A stretch of DNA of 64,000 nucleotides from contig MPPA01000047.1 of assembly GCA_001896725.1 (NCBI GenBank), positions 1-64,000 of the forward strand, written 5' to 3'. This document shows positions 17,156 to 25,646 of the stretch, one piece after another. This DNA is from Methanococcoides sp. EBM-47. GTDB taxonomy: Archaea; Halobacteriota; Methanosarcinia; Methanosarcinales; Methanosarcinaceae. The first letter of the stretch is position 1. Each line of letters starts with the position of its first letter. The notes under the pieces are model-generated. The model searched no databases, was not told the origin of the DNA, and saw nothing but the letters and a program-made list of their open reading frames with translations. The position numbers were made by a program, and so were the translations under genes.

Positions 17156-17539
17156 ATGGCAAGTTCCATTCATGAAATGCTCCGAGCTAACTGTAAATGT
17201 GATGATGTGGCAAAATGCGTCCTTGGACTAAAGAATCTTGACTTGCTTGCCTACAAGAAACTTTTTGAATATGGCCCAATGACTGCAGAAGAACTAGGAG
17301 ATCTATTGCAGAGGGAGCGAAGTACTGCTTATCGTTCATTGCAAAACCTGATCGCTGTTGGGCTAGTTTATAGGGAAACGCGCTCCATTCAAGTAGGTGG
17401 ATATTATTATGAATATGTTGCAATTCCACCAGAAAAATTTAAGCAGATGCTCAGGCAGAATATAGCAGAATGGTATAATAAGATAGATAAACTGCTTGAT
17501 AATTTTGAAAAAGAGCTTTTGGAACCTGCCTCTGAATAA
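17156..17539 (+). CDS. HTH transcriptional regulator (TrmB/MarR-like)
   Basis: The 127-aa protein has a winged-helix segment (about 28-85) with MTAEELGDLLQRERSTAYRS as recognition unit and a wing around IQVGGYYYEY. A C-terminal helix rich in charged residues probably mediates dimerisation. Two cysteines (CKCDD) near the N-terminus plus another at about 21 could bind a metal or sense redox. It is divergent from the DUF5591 gene, with about 107 nt between them, so it may control that gene or itself. Confidence 0.75.
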   Translation: MASSIHEMLRANCKCDDVAKCVLGLKNLDLLAYKKLFEYGPMTAEELGDLLQRERSTAYRSLQNLIAVGLVYRETRSIQVGGYYYEYVAIPPEKFKQMLRQNIAEWYNKIDKLLDNFEKELLEPASE

Positions 17540-17881
17540 TCGTACATGTTACCTGCTCAATATAACTTAAAAATATATGTATAAGTATATATACATATAT
17601 TATTTCTGGCAGTGTGTTGAAGAATGTGAATCGGAGCATTTGTTTGACGGGAAGTTCGAGGGGATGTTATGCTCCTTCCTATCACATCCTTCTTGCAAAC
17701 CAATTCGTTTGTAGCCCTGTGGAAAGGCACAAAGCGCACCACCAATGTCATTCACGTTTTTCATTGTAGGTATTAGTATTACTCTTCCTTCATGTATATA
17801 TGCATTTCTATACTCATACACATAATTCTTATCATTATGATGAGGTAATATTCTCGAATGCTGCTAGGCGATCTTGCACGA
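17540..17881. other. 342-nt intergenic region, possible gene remnant
   Basis: The first 70 nt are AT-rich with TATA repeats. From about 17610 to 17770 base composition is more gene-like. The plus strand reads FDGKFEGMLCSFLSHPSC and, after a stop, PCGKAQSAPPMSF; the minus strand has a 73-codon ORF (17600-17821). I recognise neither, so this could be a decayed gene or chance. Confidence 0.4.
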
Positions 17882-19057
17882 TCATAATGACCTCATAAAC
17901 ATTTCCATCCTGTTCAAGGCCTCTATGATCTGATCCTTTGAGGTAGCATATGAGCATCTCAGGAATCCCTCTCCTGCAGGTCCGAACACATCCCCGGGAA
18001 TTGTAACAACTTTCTGTTCACGGAGCAGCCTCTCTGCAAACTTCTCGGAAGTAAGGCCAGTACCCTTAACAGAAGGAAAAGCATAGAATGCCCCTTTTGG
18101 TTCATAACATTTAAGCCCTATTCTATTCAGTCCGCTTACTATCAAGTGCCTGCGACGATCATAATCCCTTTTCATCCTCTGCATCTCTTCGTTACCATTA
18201 CGAAGGGCTTCGATAGCTCCAATCTGCGCAGTGATGGGAGCACATAGCATGCAATATTGGTGTATGCGCATCATTGCATCTACTACAGGTGAGGGCGCCA
18301 GTGCGTATGCAAGCCGAAAACCAGTCATAGCATAGGCTTTTGAAAAACCATTTAGCAAGATGGTCCTGTCTTTCATGCCTTCAATGGAAGAAAAACAAGT
18401 ATGTTTTCCATTATATGTCAGACATTCATATACTTCATCGGAAATTACAATTATATCATGCTCTGAAACAACTTTAGCAATAGCTTCAAGATCCTTCCTG
18501 TCCATTATTGTTCCCGTGGGATTATTGGGATAATTAATGATCAATGCCTTCGTTCTGGGAGTAATGACCCTTTTCAGATCTTCGGCTGTTAGTTTGAAGT
18601 TGTTGTCTGGATGGGTGACAACAGGCACAGGCACACCTCCAGCGAACATGACCGAAGGGATATAAGCCACGTAAGCAGGCTGTGGCACTATGATCTCATC
18701 ACCTGGATTGGTTATGGCCCGTATAGCTACATCGAGTGCCTCGCTGACGCCTGACATAATCAGTATCTCCGAAATTGGATCGTATTGCACACCATGCTCA
18801 TGAGAATATAGTTTAGCGATCTCTTCTCTAAGTTCCATGAGGCCAAAATTTGAAGTATATGATGTTTTACCTGATTCAAGGGAGTGGATACATGCTTCCC
18901 GTATATGCCAGGGCGTCACAAAGTCCGGTTCACCAACTCCCAAAGAAATGACGCCACCTATGCCGGATGCAAGATCAAAATACTTGCGTATTCCTGAAGG
19001 CGGAACTTTTCTCATCACATCTGCTACAAATCTCTCAGAATCACATTTGTCGTTCAT
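17882..19057 (-). CDS. Class I/II pyridoxal-phosphate aminotransferase
   Basis: The 391-aa fold type I aminotransferase resembles archaeal aspartate/aromatic aminotransferases. Motifs seen are GVGEPDFVTPWHI, SYTSNFGLMELRE, NYPNNPTGTI, SDEVYECLTY, the PLP lysine in NGFSKAYAMTGFRLAY, and the substrate arginine in GFLRCSYA. It transfers amino groups between an amino acid and 2-oxoglutarate; the specific substrate (aspartate, alanine, aromatic) cannot be told by eye. ATG 19057 is preferred over ATG 19063. It lies 36 nt after the Lrp-type gene on the same strand, suggesting co-transcription and control by that regulator. Confidence 0.85.
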   Translation of the reverse strand: MNDKCDSERFVADVMRKVPPSGIRKYFDLASGIGGVISLGVGEPDFVTPWHIREACIHSLESGKTSYTSNFGLMELREEIAKLYSHEHGVQYDPISEILIMSGVSEALDVAIRAITNPGDEIIVPQPAYVAYIPSVMFAGGVPVPVVTHPDNNFKLTAEDLKRVITPRTKALIINYPNNPTGTIMDRKDLEAIAKVVSEHDIIVISDEVYECLTYNGKHTCFSSIEGMKDRTILLNGFSKAYAMTGFRLAYALAPSPVVDAMMRIHQYCMLCAPITAQIGAIEALRNGNEEMQRMKRDYDRRRHLIVSGLNRIGLKCYEPKGAFYAFPSVKGTGLTSEKFAERLLREQKVVTIPGDVFGPAGEGFLRCSYATSKDQIIEALNRMEMFMRSL

Positions 19058-19093
19058 GATCATCCCTTTGCATCAGGTTTCACTTTTTGATGC

Positions 19094-19585
19094 TCACGGG
19101 GTTACAACCAAACGGCTTGTTTCTTCCTGTTCCTGGAGGATAACTCCGTCCTCTTTGTAAGTCTTAAGCACGAAATGAGTGGTAGTATGCTGCACTTGCT
19201 CTATGGTCGATATCTTCTCGGCAACAAAAAATGCGACTTCTTTCATTGTTTTTCCCATTACTGTGAGTGAAAGGTCATATTGGCCAGATAACAACCTTAC
19301 AGAACGTACTTCCGGAAATTTATACAGGCGCTCAGCTATTGCTTGATATCCTAAATTGCGCTCCAATGTCACTTTTAGTTCAATGATCGCATATACATGT
19401 TCATCGCCTGCTAGGTCCCAGTCAATGATAGTTCTATATTTACGGATCACTCCAATGTCTTCTAGTTCTTTGATCCGTTTGCTCACATCTTCTGCTGTGA
19501 GACCTGTCATGGTTGCGATCTCTTCATGAGTGACCCTGGCATCTTGTTCCAGACATTCTAGTATATGTCTTGTTTCAATATCCAT
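19094..19585 (-). CDS. Lrp/AsnC-family transcriptional regulator
   Basis: The 163-aa protein has an N-terminal HTH (EIATMTGLTAEDVSKRIKEL, about 20-40) and a C-terminal RAM/ligand-binding alpha-beta domain (about 65-145) typical of feast/famine regulators. A start further upstream would run into the S8e gene; the ATG at 19585 gives the standard family N-terminus (MDIETRHILECL). It directly precedes an aminotransferase gene, a common pairing in archaea, so an amino acid ligand is likely but unproven. Confidence 0.85.
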   Translation of the reverse strand: MDIETRHILECLEQDARVTHEEIATMTGLTAEDVSKRIKELEDIGVIRKYRTIIDWDLAGDEHVYAIIELKVTLERNLGYQAIAERLYKFPEVRSVRLLSGQYDLSLTVMGKTMKEVAFFVAEKISTIEQVQHTTTHFVLKTYKEDGVILQEQEETSRLVVTP

Positions 19586-19637
19586 CTCATAAGCAACCCC
19601 TGGATCTAATAAAAAAGTGAATATAAAAAAAGTGTGC

Positions 19638-20012
19638 TCAGCTGAGCAACACTGCATTGACCACGCCATCCTGTCCAGGACGGCTGGTTATCCTTGCATT
19701 ACCTATGGGAGTACGGATAACTGAACCCTTTGTAAGGATCTTACGCCTAACATAGTGCTCATTAGCCTCATTTCCAACAGCAGCTTCAATAGTTGTTTTT
19801 TGTGTCCTACCACTTGCATCTGTCACATTGGCTACATTACATTGAAGCAATCTTGCCTTGCTGTTTCCTCCTCTTGTGGAAACCAGTTTGACCTTCATAT
19901 CATCAAGACGTGTGTCAGCCGGCTCACGCCCTAGTTCAAATTTTCTTTTTGCACGGTGAGCCCTAATCTTAGCACCTGTGTACTTCCTTTTTGATCTGCC
20001 TTGCCATTTCAT
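19638..20012 (-). CDS. rps8e: Ribosomal protein eS8
   Basis: The 124-aa small-subunit protein has the family start [20 protein letters not shown] and the conserved GREPADTRL and VRTRGGN-like ([12 protein letters not shown]) segments. The ATG at 20012 is chosen because it has an AGAGGA ribosome site and matches the family N-terminus; a longer frame extends to 20069. Confidence 0.95.
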   Translation of the reverse strand: MKWQGRSKRKYTGAKIRAHRAKRKFELGREPADTRLDDMKVKLVSTRGGNSKARLLQCNVANVTDASGRTQKTTIEAAVGNEANEHYVRRKILTKGSVIRTPIGNARITSRPGQDGVVNAVLLS

Positions 20013-20350
20013 GATTTGTCCTCTTGGATATATAAGTTGGATGATCTCTTTAAAGTGATATTTCCACATTTGTGGTTATGGACTTACCTTTACTTGAAGG
20101 ATTCTATAAGAAGGTTTCGAGTGAGGTAAAAAGAAAAGTATTTTTTGGTTGACAGCTTGTAAAAAAGGGAACATGTCTGTTTCAGATCTATTATAAAGGA
20201 TTTCTCAAAGAGATTGGTAGTTGAAATCCTCCTATATACAATTTATGAGCAATGAGTAAGAATGGAGATTTGGTTAAATCCTCTATAGTTTTCTTTTTAT
20301 TCAGTGCTTCATTAGGTAATCAATAAATATCTTCCTTCCTATCTACCTTT
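20013..20350. other. Divergent intergenic region, rps8e and rnz
   Basis: These 338 nt separate divergent starts and should contain both promoters. The plus strand near rnz is AT-rich with no strong ribosome site before ATG 20351. No ORF or RNA is recognised. Confidence 0.45.
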
Positions 20351-21268
20351 ATGCTCCGCATATTATTTCTTGGCACGGGCGGTTCTTTGCCAACACGTAA
20401 TCGAAATCCATCTTCAATAATGATCAACATAGAAGGGGAACTTTTACTTTTTGATTGTGGAGAAGGCACTCAACAACAGATGATGCGTGCTAAGACAGGA
20501 ATGAAAGCCCTTACATCTGTCTTTATCACTCATTTCCATGCTGATCACATGCTTGGTGTCCCCGGACTCATCCAAACAATGTCTTTTCTGGGAAGGACAG
20601 AACCTTTGAAAATATATGGTCCGCAGGATGTGAAAGAGTTTGTTAATGTTTTCATTGATCTTGGCTATTACAAACCTCGCTTTGAGGTGGAAGTTATTGA
20701 ATTGTCTCCAGGGGACATTGTGAAAAGAAATGGTTATTGCATACAGGCTATCGGAACAATCCATAGTGTTCCCAGTATTGGCTATGCTCTTACTGAAGAC
20801 CCTCGAAGAGGCAGGTTCGACCGTGAAAAAGCAATTGCACTGGGAGTGCCTCCTGGCCCTCTTTTTTCAAAGCTGCATAATAATGTGGATGTTGAGATCA
20901 ATGGACAACTGATACGTTCTGCAGATGTTGTCGGACAAAAAAGGGCTGGTAGAAAGATTGTCTATACAGGTGATACCAGACCATGCGAGTCAATCCTTCA
21001 GGCCAGTATGAACGCAGACGTGCTTATACATGATAGTACTCTTGCCAGAGATAAGGAGGAATGGGCAAAGGAATCCAAGCATTCTACAGCATTTGAAGCA
21101 GCAAACCTTGCAAAGGAAGCTAATGTTATCAGGTTGGTACTGACCCATATAAGCTCCAGGTATACTGATGATACCTCACCTCTTCTGAAAGAAGCCCAGG
21201 AGATATTTAAAAATGTAATAGTAGCGGAAGACCTGATGGAAATAGATGTTCCTTTGAAGGACAAGTAA
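20351..21268 (+). CDS. rnz: Ribonuclease Z
   Basis: The 305-aa metallo-beta-lactamase fold endonuclease makes the tRNA 3' end by cutting after the discriminator base. It has FLGTGGSLPTRNRNPS, FDCGEGTQQQM, the zinc motif HFHADH (61-66), YTGDTRP and a late HIS motif (LTHISSRY). Length fits the short RNase Z form of archaea and bacteria. Confidence 0.95.
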   Translation: MLRILFLGTGGSLPTRNRNPSSIMINIEGELLLFDCGEGTQQQMMRAKTGMKALTSVFITHFHADHMLGVPGLIQTMSFLGRTEPLKIYGPQDVKEFVNVFIDLGYYKPRFEVEVIELSPGDIVKRNGYCIQAIGTIHSVPSIGYALTEDPRRGRFDREKAIALGVPPGPLFSKLHNNVDVEINGQLIRSADVVGQKRAGRKIVYTGDTRPCESILQASMNADVLIHDSTLARDKEEWAKESKHSTAFEAANLAKEANVIRLVLTHISSRYTDDTSPLLKEAQEIFKNVIVAEDLMEIDVPLKDK

Positions 21269-21279
21269 GTTCAGAACAT

Positions 21280-21546
21280 TCAGATTATCGTCCAATCAAG
21301 TTTATTATCATCTGCATCATACAGAGAAACTTCCATAGTCCTGTCTTCCAGCTCGATGGTTAACGCTTTCACTCCAATGTAAAGAATATCTCCGGGCTTA
21401 TAGTTGAATAATTCTGGTTTTGTTCTGCCAAAATATACTCTGCCACCTGAAGCGATCTCTTCTACTGTGACCCCGTACCAATCACCCTTGCTGATCACAT
21501 TTATTACTTTACATTCAAATCTGTCTGATTCGCTGATCTCTTCCAT
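21280..21546 (-). CDS. Small conserved protein with TOBE-like fold
   Basis: This 88-aa acidic protein appears all-beta and resembles the small TOBE (molybdate/oligonucleotide-binding) domain: VINVISKGDWYGVTVE, GRVYFGRT, and ILYIGVKALTI. The fold assignment is weak. ATG 21546 is preferred, with GGTGAT upstream. It lies 11 nt from the convergent rnz stop and upstream of the AAA ATPase on the opposite side, but not in an obvious operon. Confidence 0.55.
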   Translation of the reverse strand: MEEISESDRFECKVINVISKGDWYGVTVEEIASGGRVYFGRTKPELFNYKPGDILYIGVKALTIELEDRTMEVSLYDADDNKLDWTII

Positions 21547-21594
21547 ACACAATCACCCAAGCCATAACATCAATATGATAAATAACTGGTAAGT

Positions 21595-22698
21595 TCAGGA
21601 ATACATCCGGTTGTCCATGACGGTACCGTTCTTATGGAGCACTTTACCCATGGATTCTTCAAAGTGTTTTCCAGAAACTTCATCTCTGTCTTCCACTATT
21701 GCCTGATGTAAAGCAGTTTTCAGAACCTTTTCTACCAGATCCCTTCCAGAGAATCCTCTTGTCATAGCAGCGATCTTTTTTATATTTACACCTTTAACAG
21801 GCAATGGGAATGTGGTAATGTTTGCTTCAAGTATCTTTATCCTTTCTTCTTCCGTAGGCAATGAAAACTCGATCTCTTCCTCGAATCTGCTTCTTACTGC
21901 AGGATCAAGACTGCTCATGCGGTTAGTAGCACCAATCGTGCAAATGCCATCTCTCTCCATTATTCCATCCATTTCAGTAAGTAAAGCATTTACTATCTCT
22001 GCGATATCTCCTCTTATTTCTTGGTGACGCCTGTCCAGTGCAATGGCATCCAGTTCATCAATGAATATTATGCAAGGGGCCATATCTTCAGCTCTGTCGT
22101 ATAACTGATGGATCTGCCTTGCACCTTCACCTACATATTCTCCTATCAGTTGTGTTGCTTTTATAGGAATTATTGGTACGTTCGTCTTATTTGCAAGGGC
22201 CTTTGCAAGCATTGTCTTGCCTGTTCCAGAAGGCCCGTAGAACAATACATTGCGGGGAGCCCATTTTCCAAATATCTCAGGTTCCCTAAGATATTTTTCT
22301 ATCAATTTACATTTTTGCTTAGCAGTATCTTGCCCTATCACATCATCAAAACAGACATTGCAGTGATATTCCACAACAAGGTTAGCAGCACTGTCCTCAT
22401 GAACAATGATCAGGGTCTCTTTACCAATGATCGATCCAGGTGGTTCTACTTCCTTGATCCCGTATGCAAAATCAGGATACATTCTCCTGTCAAACAAATA
22501 TTCACCCTTACGTGCGATGCAGCCATTCCACTGTTCCCTGGCATAGGATTCAAACACACTGGAATTCTCTATTTCCGGGTGATCATCAAGCACACTGCTC
22601 AAAGGATACCCAACTGGCTCAAGGATCAGGAGTTTTGCTGTTGATCCTGCAGGTTCGGACCCATCTTCCCTGATGTTTTTCTGGTCTGTGCGTTGCAC
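21595..22698 (-). CDS. AAA-family ATPase (Cdc48/proteasome-activating type)
   Basis: The 367-aa protein has a variable N-terminal half (about 1-115) and one AAA module with Walker A GPSGTGKT (about 155), Walker B IIFIDELDAIALDRR, the sensor 1 region TIGATNRMSSLDPAVRSRFEEEI, and a C-terminal helical lid (GFSGRDLVEKVL). AAA proteins of this clade unfold or remodel protein substrates. The N-terminal part (after a Ser/Gly/Glu-rich start) matches nothing I know, so the target is open. The start is GTG 22698 without a clear ribosome site and may lie elsewhere. Confidence 0.82.
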   Translation of the reverse strand: MQRTDQKNIREDGSEPAGSTAKLLILEPVGYPLSSVLDDHPEIENSSVFESYAREQWNGCIARKGEYLFDRRMYPDFAYGIKEVEPPGSIIGKETLIIVHEDSAANLVVEYHCNVCFDDVIGQDTAKQKCKLIEKYLREPEIFGKWAPRNVLFYGPSGTGKTMLAKALANKTNVPIIPIKATQLIGEYVGEGARQIHQLYDRAEDMAPCIIFIDELDAIALDRRHQEIRGDIAEIVNALLTEMDGIMERDGICTIGATNRMSSLDPAVRSRFEEEIEFSLPTEEERIKILEANITTFPLPVKGVNIKKIAAMTRGFSGRDLVEKVLKTALHQAIVEDRDEVSGKHFEESMGKVLHKNGTVMDNRMYS

Positions 22699-23038
22699 TG
22701 ATTGAACTATACTCTCAACTCTATTCGTTTTCTAATTGCACATAAAGATACTTACAGATATTAAACTTATCCTCCCTCTTATCGGCTATTTCCAATCCCG
22801 TAGAAGACATATTTAGATCAAAAAATAAGCTAAATTTTTTATTATAATATCATAATTTAATAATAATAATAATAATAATAATACCTTGATCACTCTCACG
22901 AAATGAGGAACTTCTTGGATGATCCAATTTGTACTGGTTATCAGGGCAAATATGGACAGCAAAAAGAATATAATGTTAGTTAATATAATATATATTTAAT
23001 ATTTACCAGATCACTATATCCGGGAGCTATGTAAAAAC
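22699..23038. other. Divergent intergenic region with TAA microsatellite
   Basis: These 340 nt separate the AAA ATPase and histidine kinase starts. They contain a (TAA)n run at 22858-22883 and an ATATA-rich stretch near 22980-23000 that could supply a box A for the kinase gene. No gene is seen. Confidence 0.55.
22858..22883. repeat. (TAA)n microsatellite
   Basis: A trinucleotide tract of about 8.7 TAA units in the divergent promoter region. A similar tract lies at 59608-59635. Confidence 0.95.
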
Positions 23039-25255
23039 ATGATCATATGGGCAAAGGCTTTTTTTTCAATGTTTGCGATATTCATTTTATCAACATTGTT
23101 GCCTTACACCGGGATAAATGAAAATACAACGTTTAAAGTACAATTGATTCTAATGTTCTGTACTTGTGTTTTTGTTTTTTATCTCTCAGTTTCCTATTCT
23201 CTTTCTGTGTCTAAACACCACATTCCTGTAAATGATAGGATACGCCTGTCTAAGGACCCGGCAATTAGTGAATCTTCTGCATCTATGGTTCCTGATCGCT
23301 CACTTTGTAGCTTCAGATATGATCCATCAGAAATAATGTCTATCCTCTCCCTTCTTTCAGGAACAGGGGAAGGCATTGAAGAGATATTAGGACATATTGG
23401 AAAATTAACTGAGTGTACAAGATGTTCTGTTTATGAGTTACAAGGTACTTCCAAAGTAGCCAAAAGGAAATATCACTGGGCAAAAAAAGGATCCTACATC
23501 GGAACGGATGTATTCCATAATTCCCAGATGAAAAAATTCCCTTTGATATTTAGTACTATAAATAATAAAAGAACACTGTACATAAAGGATATTTTGGCAT
23601 CCGTTGACCAAGCAGTGCCTGATCTAAAAATATTACAGATGCAAGTAAAAACCTCTTTTATTGCCATCCCTCTGATCAGTGAGGGGAATGTCTTTGGTTT
23701 TATAACTGTTGAGGACTCTAAAGTAACTGGTTCATTGGAAGAAGAACCCGGAGATTTGATCTTTTTATCAGAACTACTGAGGCTAGCACTATTTCAGAAA
23801 ACTTTCATAGATGAGCTCTCTCTATTCAAAGATCTTGTAAACAGGTCCAATGATTACATTCTCGTGATAGACCGCAACAGTCCAAAGGTACTGGATGTTA
23901 ATGAGACGCTCTGTGTTCATACAGGGTATTCAAGAGCAGAGTTTATGGCAATGGATAAAGATATTTTAATAGAAACTGTAGGTGATTTCTGGAAAGAGAC
24001 TTTTTTTGAAGCTTGTGGTGACCGTTATTTGGATGTGGATTCCAGTTTCAGAACAAAAAACGGAAAGAAGATACCTGTGGAAATAAATGTCACATTTGTG
24101 ATACACGATGAAAGTGAGTATGTCCTTGCTGTTGCTAGGGACATTACTGAGCGCAAAGAAAGAGAGATCATGCTGCAAAAAACGAGGGACAGGGTGGAAT
24201 TAGCCCTCAATGGCGCCAATCTGGGAATGTGGGACTGGGATGTGGGCACCGATGAACTCGTTTTTAATGTGCGCTGGGCGGAAATGCTTGGCTGCAAGGC
24301 TTCCGATCTTTCTCCTAAGTTTACAATATTTGCTGGAATGATCCATGAGCAAGAAAGGGATAGAGTGATTTCCACCTTCAGAAATATTAGGCCACCATCT
24401 CCCTTCTTTGAAGAAGAGTTCAGGGTCAATGCTGTTGGTCATGGATATAAGTGGCTGCTTGTAAGAGGTAAGGCTACAGAGTTCGATAGTGAAAACAATC
24501 CATGCAGAATAACAGGGACCGCTATGGATATAACCCAACGTAAGCAATTCGAAGAACATCTCAGACAATATGCCGATAAACTACAGCGTTCAAATGAAAT
24601 GAAGGAGCTGTTCACTGATATCTTACGCCATGATCTGTTAAATCCAGCAGGAGCTATCAAAGGGTTCACTGAAATACTGCTGGAGACCGAAAACAATGAA
24701 CAGAAAAGATCAATTCTTGAGAAGATCCAGAAAAGTGATGAAAAACTTATCGATATGATCGATACTGCATCCAAGTTCGCTAAACTTGAATCGCAAGATG
24801 ATCTTCAATTGTCTGTAATGGATATTGGTGAGCTGATTTATAATGTAGTTGAAAATCTACGCCCCATGATCGAAAAAAAGAAAATGTCTGTTATCAGATA
24901 TTACTCGGGGGTCCATAGTTCAGCTGTTAATCCCATAATTGAAGAAGTATTTGCTAACTTCATCACCAACGCCGTGAAGTATAGTTCTGAGAACACATCT
25001 ATATCTATTGATATATTCGATGAGGGCAATATGTGGAAAGTAGCTGTCAGTGATCAGGGTGAAGGTATTTCCAATGCCGATAAACCTTATGTTTTTGACA
25101 GGTTCAAGCGGGTCACAAAAAAAGGTGTTAAAGGCAGTGGTCTTGGCCTTGCCATAGTTAAAAGGATAGCTGAGCTACACAACGGTGAAGTGGGTGTAGA
25201 GGATAATCCAGAAGGTAAGGGAAGCAGGTTCTGGATCAGGTTAAATAAGGCTTGA
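23039..25255 (+). CDS. Membrane sensor histidine kinase (GAF-PAS-PAS-HisKA-HATPase)
   Basis: The 738-aa protein begins with two transmembrane segments (about 4-22 and 31-52), then a GAF-like domain (about 95-255), a PAS domain (about 262-380, with DYILVIDRNSPKVLDVN), a second PAS/PAC (about 385-505; MWDWDVGTDELVFN), a HisKA helix with phospho-acceptor His in DILRHDLLNPAGA (about 531) and a HATPase_c domain with N, G1 (VSDQGEGIS) and G2 (GSGLGLAIVKRIAELHNG) boxes. It autophosphorylates on ATP binding and should pass phosphate to a response regulator. No receiver gene is adjacent; the nearest is at 37974. Confidence 0.93.
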   Translation: MIIWAKAFFSMFAIFILSTLLPYTGINENTTFKVQLILMFCTCVFVFYLSVSYSLSVSKHHIPVNDRIRLSKDPAISESSASMVPDRSLCSFRYDPSEIMSILSLLSGTGEGIEEILGHIGKLTECTRCSVYELQGTSKVAKRKYHWAKKGSYIGTDVFHNSQMKKFPLIFSTINNKRTLYIKDILASVDQAVPDLKILQMQVKTSFIAIPLISEGNVFGFITVEDSKVTGSLEEEPGDLIFLSELLRLALFQKTFIDELSLFKDLVNRSNDYILVIDRNSPKVLDVNETLCVHTGYSRAEFMAMDKDILIETVGDFWKETFFEACGDRYLDVDSSFRTKNGKKIPVEINVTFVIHDESEYVLAVARDITERKEREIMLQKTRDRVELALNGANLGMWDWDVGTDELVFNVRWAEMLGCKASDLSPKFTIFAGMIHEQERDRVISTFRNIRPPSPFFEEEFRVNAVGHGYKWLLVRGKATEFDSENNPCRITGTAMDITQRKQFEEHLRQYADKLQRSNEMKELFTDILRHDLLNPAGAIKGFTEILLETENNEQKRSILEKIQKSDEKLIDMIDTASKFAKLESQDDLQLSVMDIGELIYNVVENLRPMIEKKKMSVIRYYSGVHSSAVNPIIEEVFANFITNAVKYSSENTSISIDIFDEGNMWKVAVSDQGEGISNADKPYVFDRFKRVTKKGVKGSGLGLAIVKRIAELHNGEVGVEDNPEGKGSRFWIRLNKA

Positions 25256-25483
25256 AAACCACAATGAGTTTTAGAAGATTTCAATAGACCCAGTATTTTG
25301 AAAATTATCTTTTCATATTATTCATAAACAATAAATAGAAAATAAGTTTATTGAGATCCCCTTATTGTGCTTATTCGGATGACATCTGTTCATATGGTCC
25401 TTAGGCCTTATGAAGGAAAAGTTTATGTAAGAGAGATACATTTATAGGGTACTCGTGCCAAACATACGTGATTCCTACTTCGA

Positions 25484-25558
25484 GCCGGGGTGGGGTAGCG
25501 GTTATCCTGTAGCCCTGTGGAGGCTATGATTCGAGTTCGATTCTCGATCCCGGCCCCA
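25484..25558 (+). tRNA. tRNA-His (GUG), CCA encoded
   Basis: A full cloverleaf can be drawn: acceptor GCCGGGG/TCCCGGC, D-stem GGGT/ATCC, anticodon stem TAGCC/GGCTA with loop CTGTGGA (anticodon GUG), and T-arm TCGAG-TTCGATT-CTCGA. Discriminator C73 is characteristic of tRNA-His and is followed by an encoded CCA (25556-25558). The base at position -1 (25483) is A, so the identity nucleotide G-1 of tRNA-His is not encoded and would have to be added after transcription, as Thg1-type enzymes do. Confidence 0.92.
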
Positions 25559-25646
25559 TTTTCAATTATATGGTTATTCTTGAGCTCCGTGTTCTTTGTG
25601 TTCAGCAATATCATTACCGATATTGTTAACAGTTATATGATAATGC

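Noticed and set aside
22858-22883. TAA run considered as part of a CRISPR or attachment site
   Set aside because: It is a simple trinucleotide tract without spacers, and the same holds for the tract at 59608.
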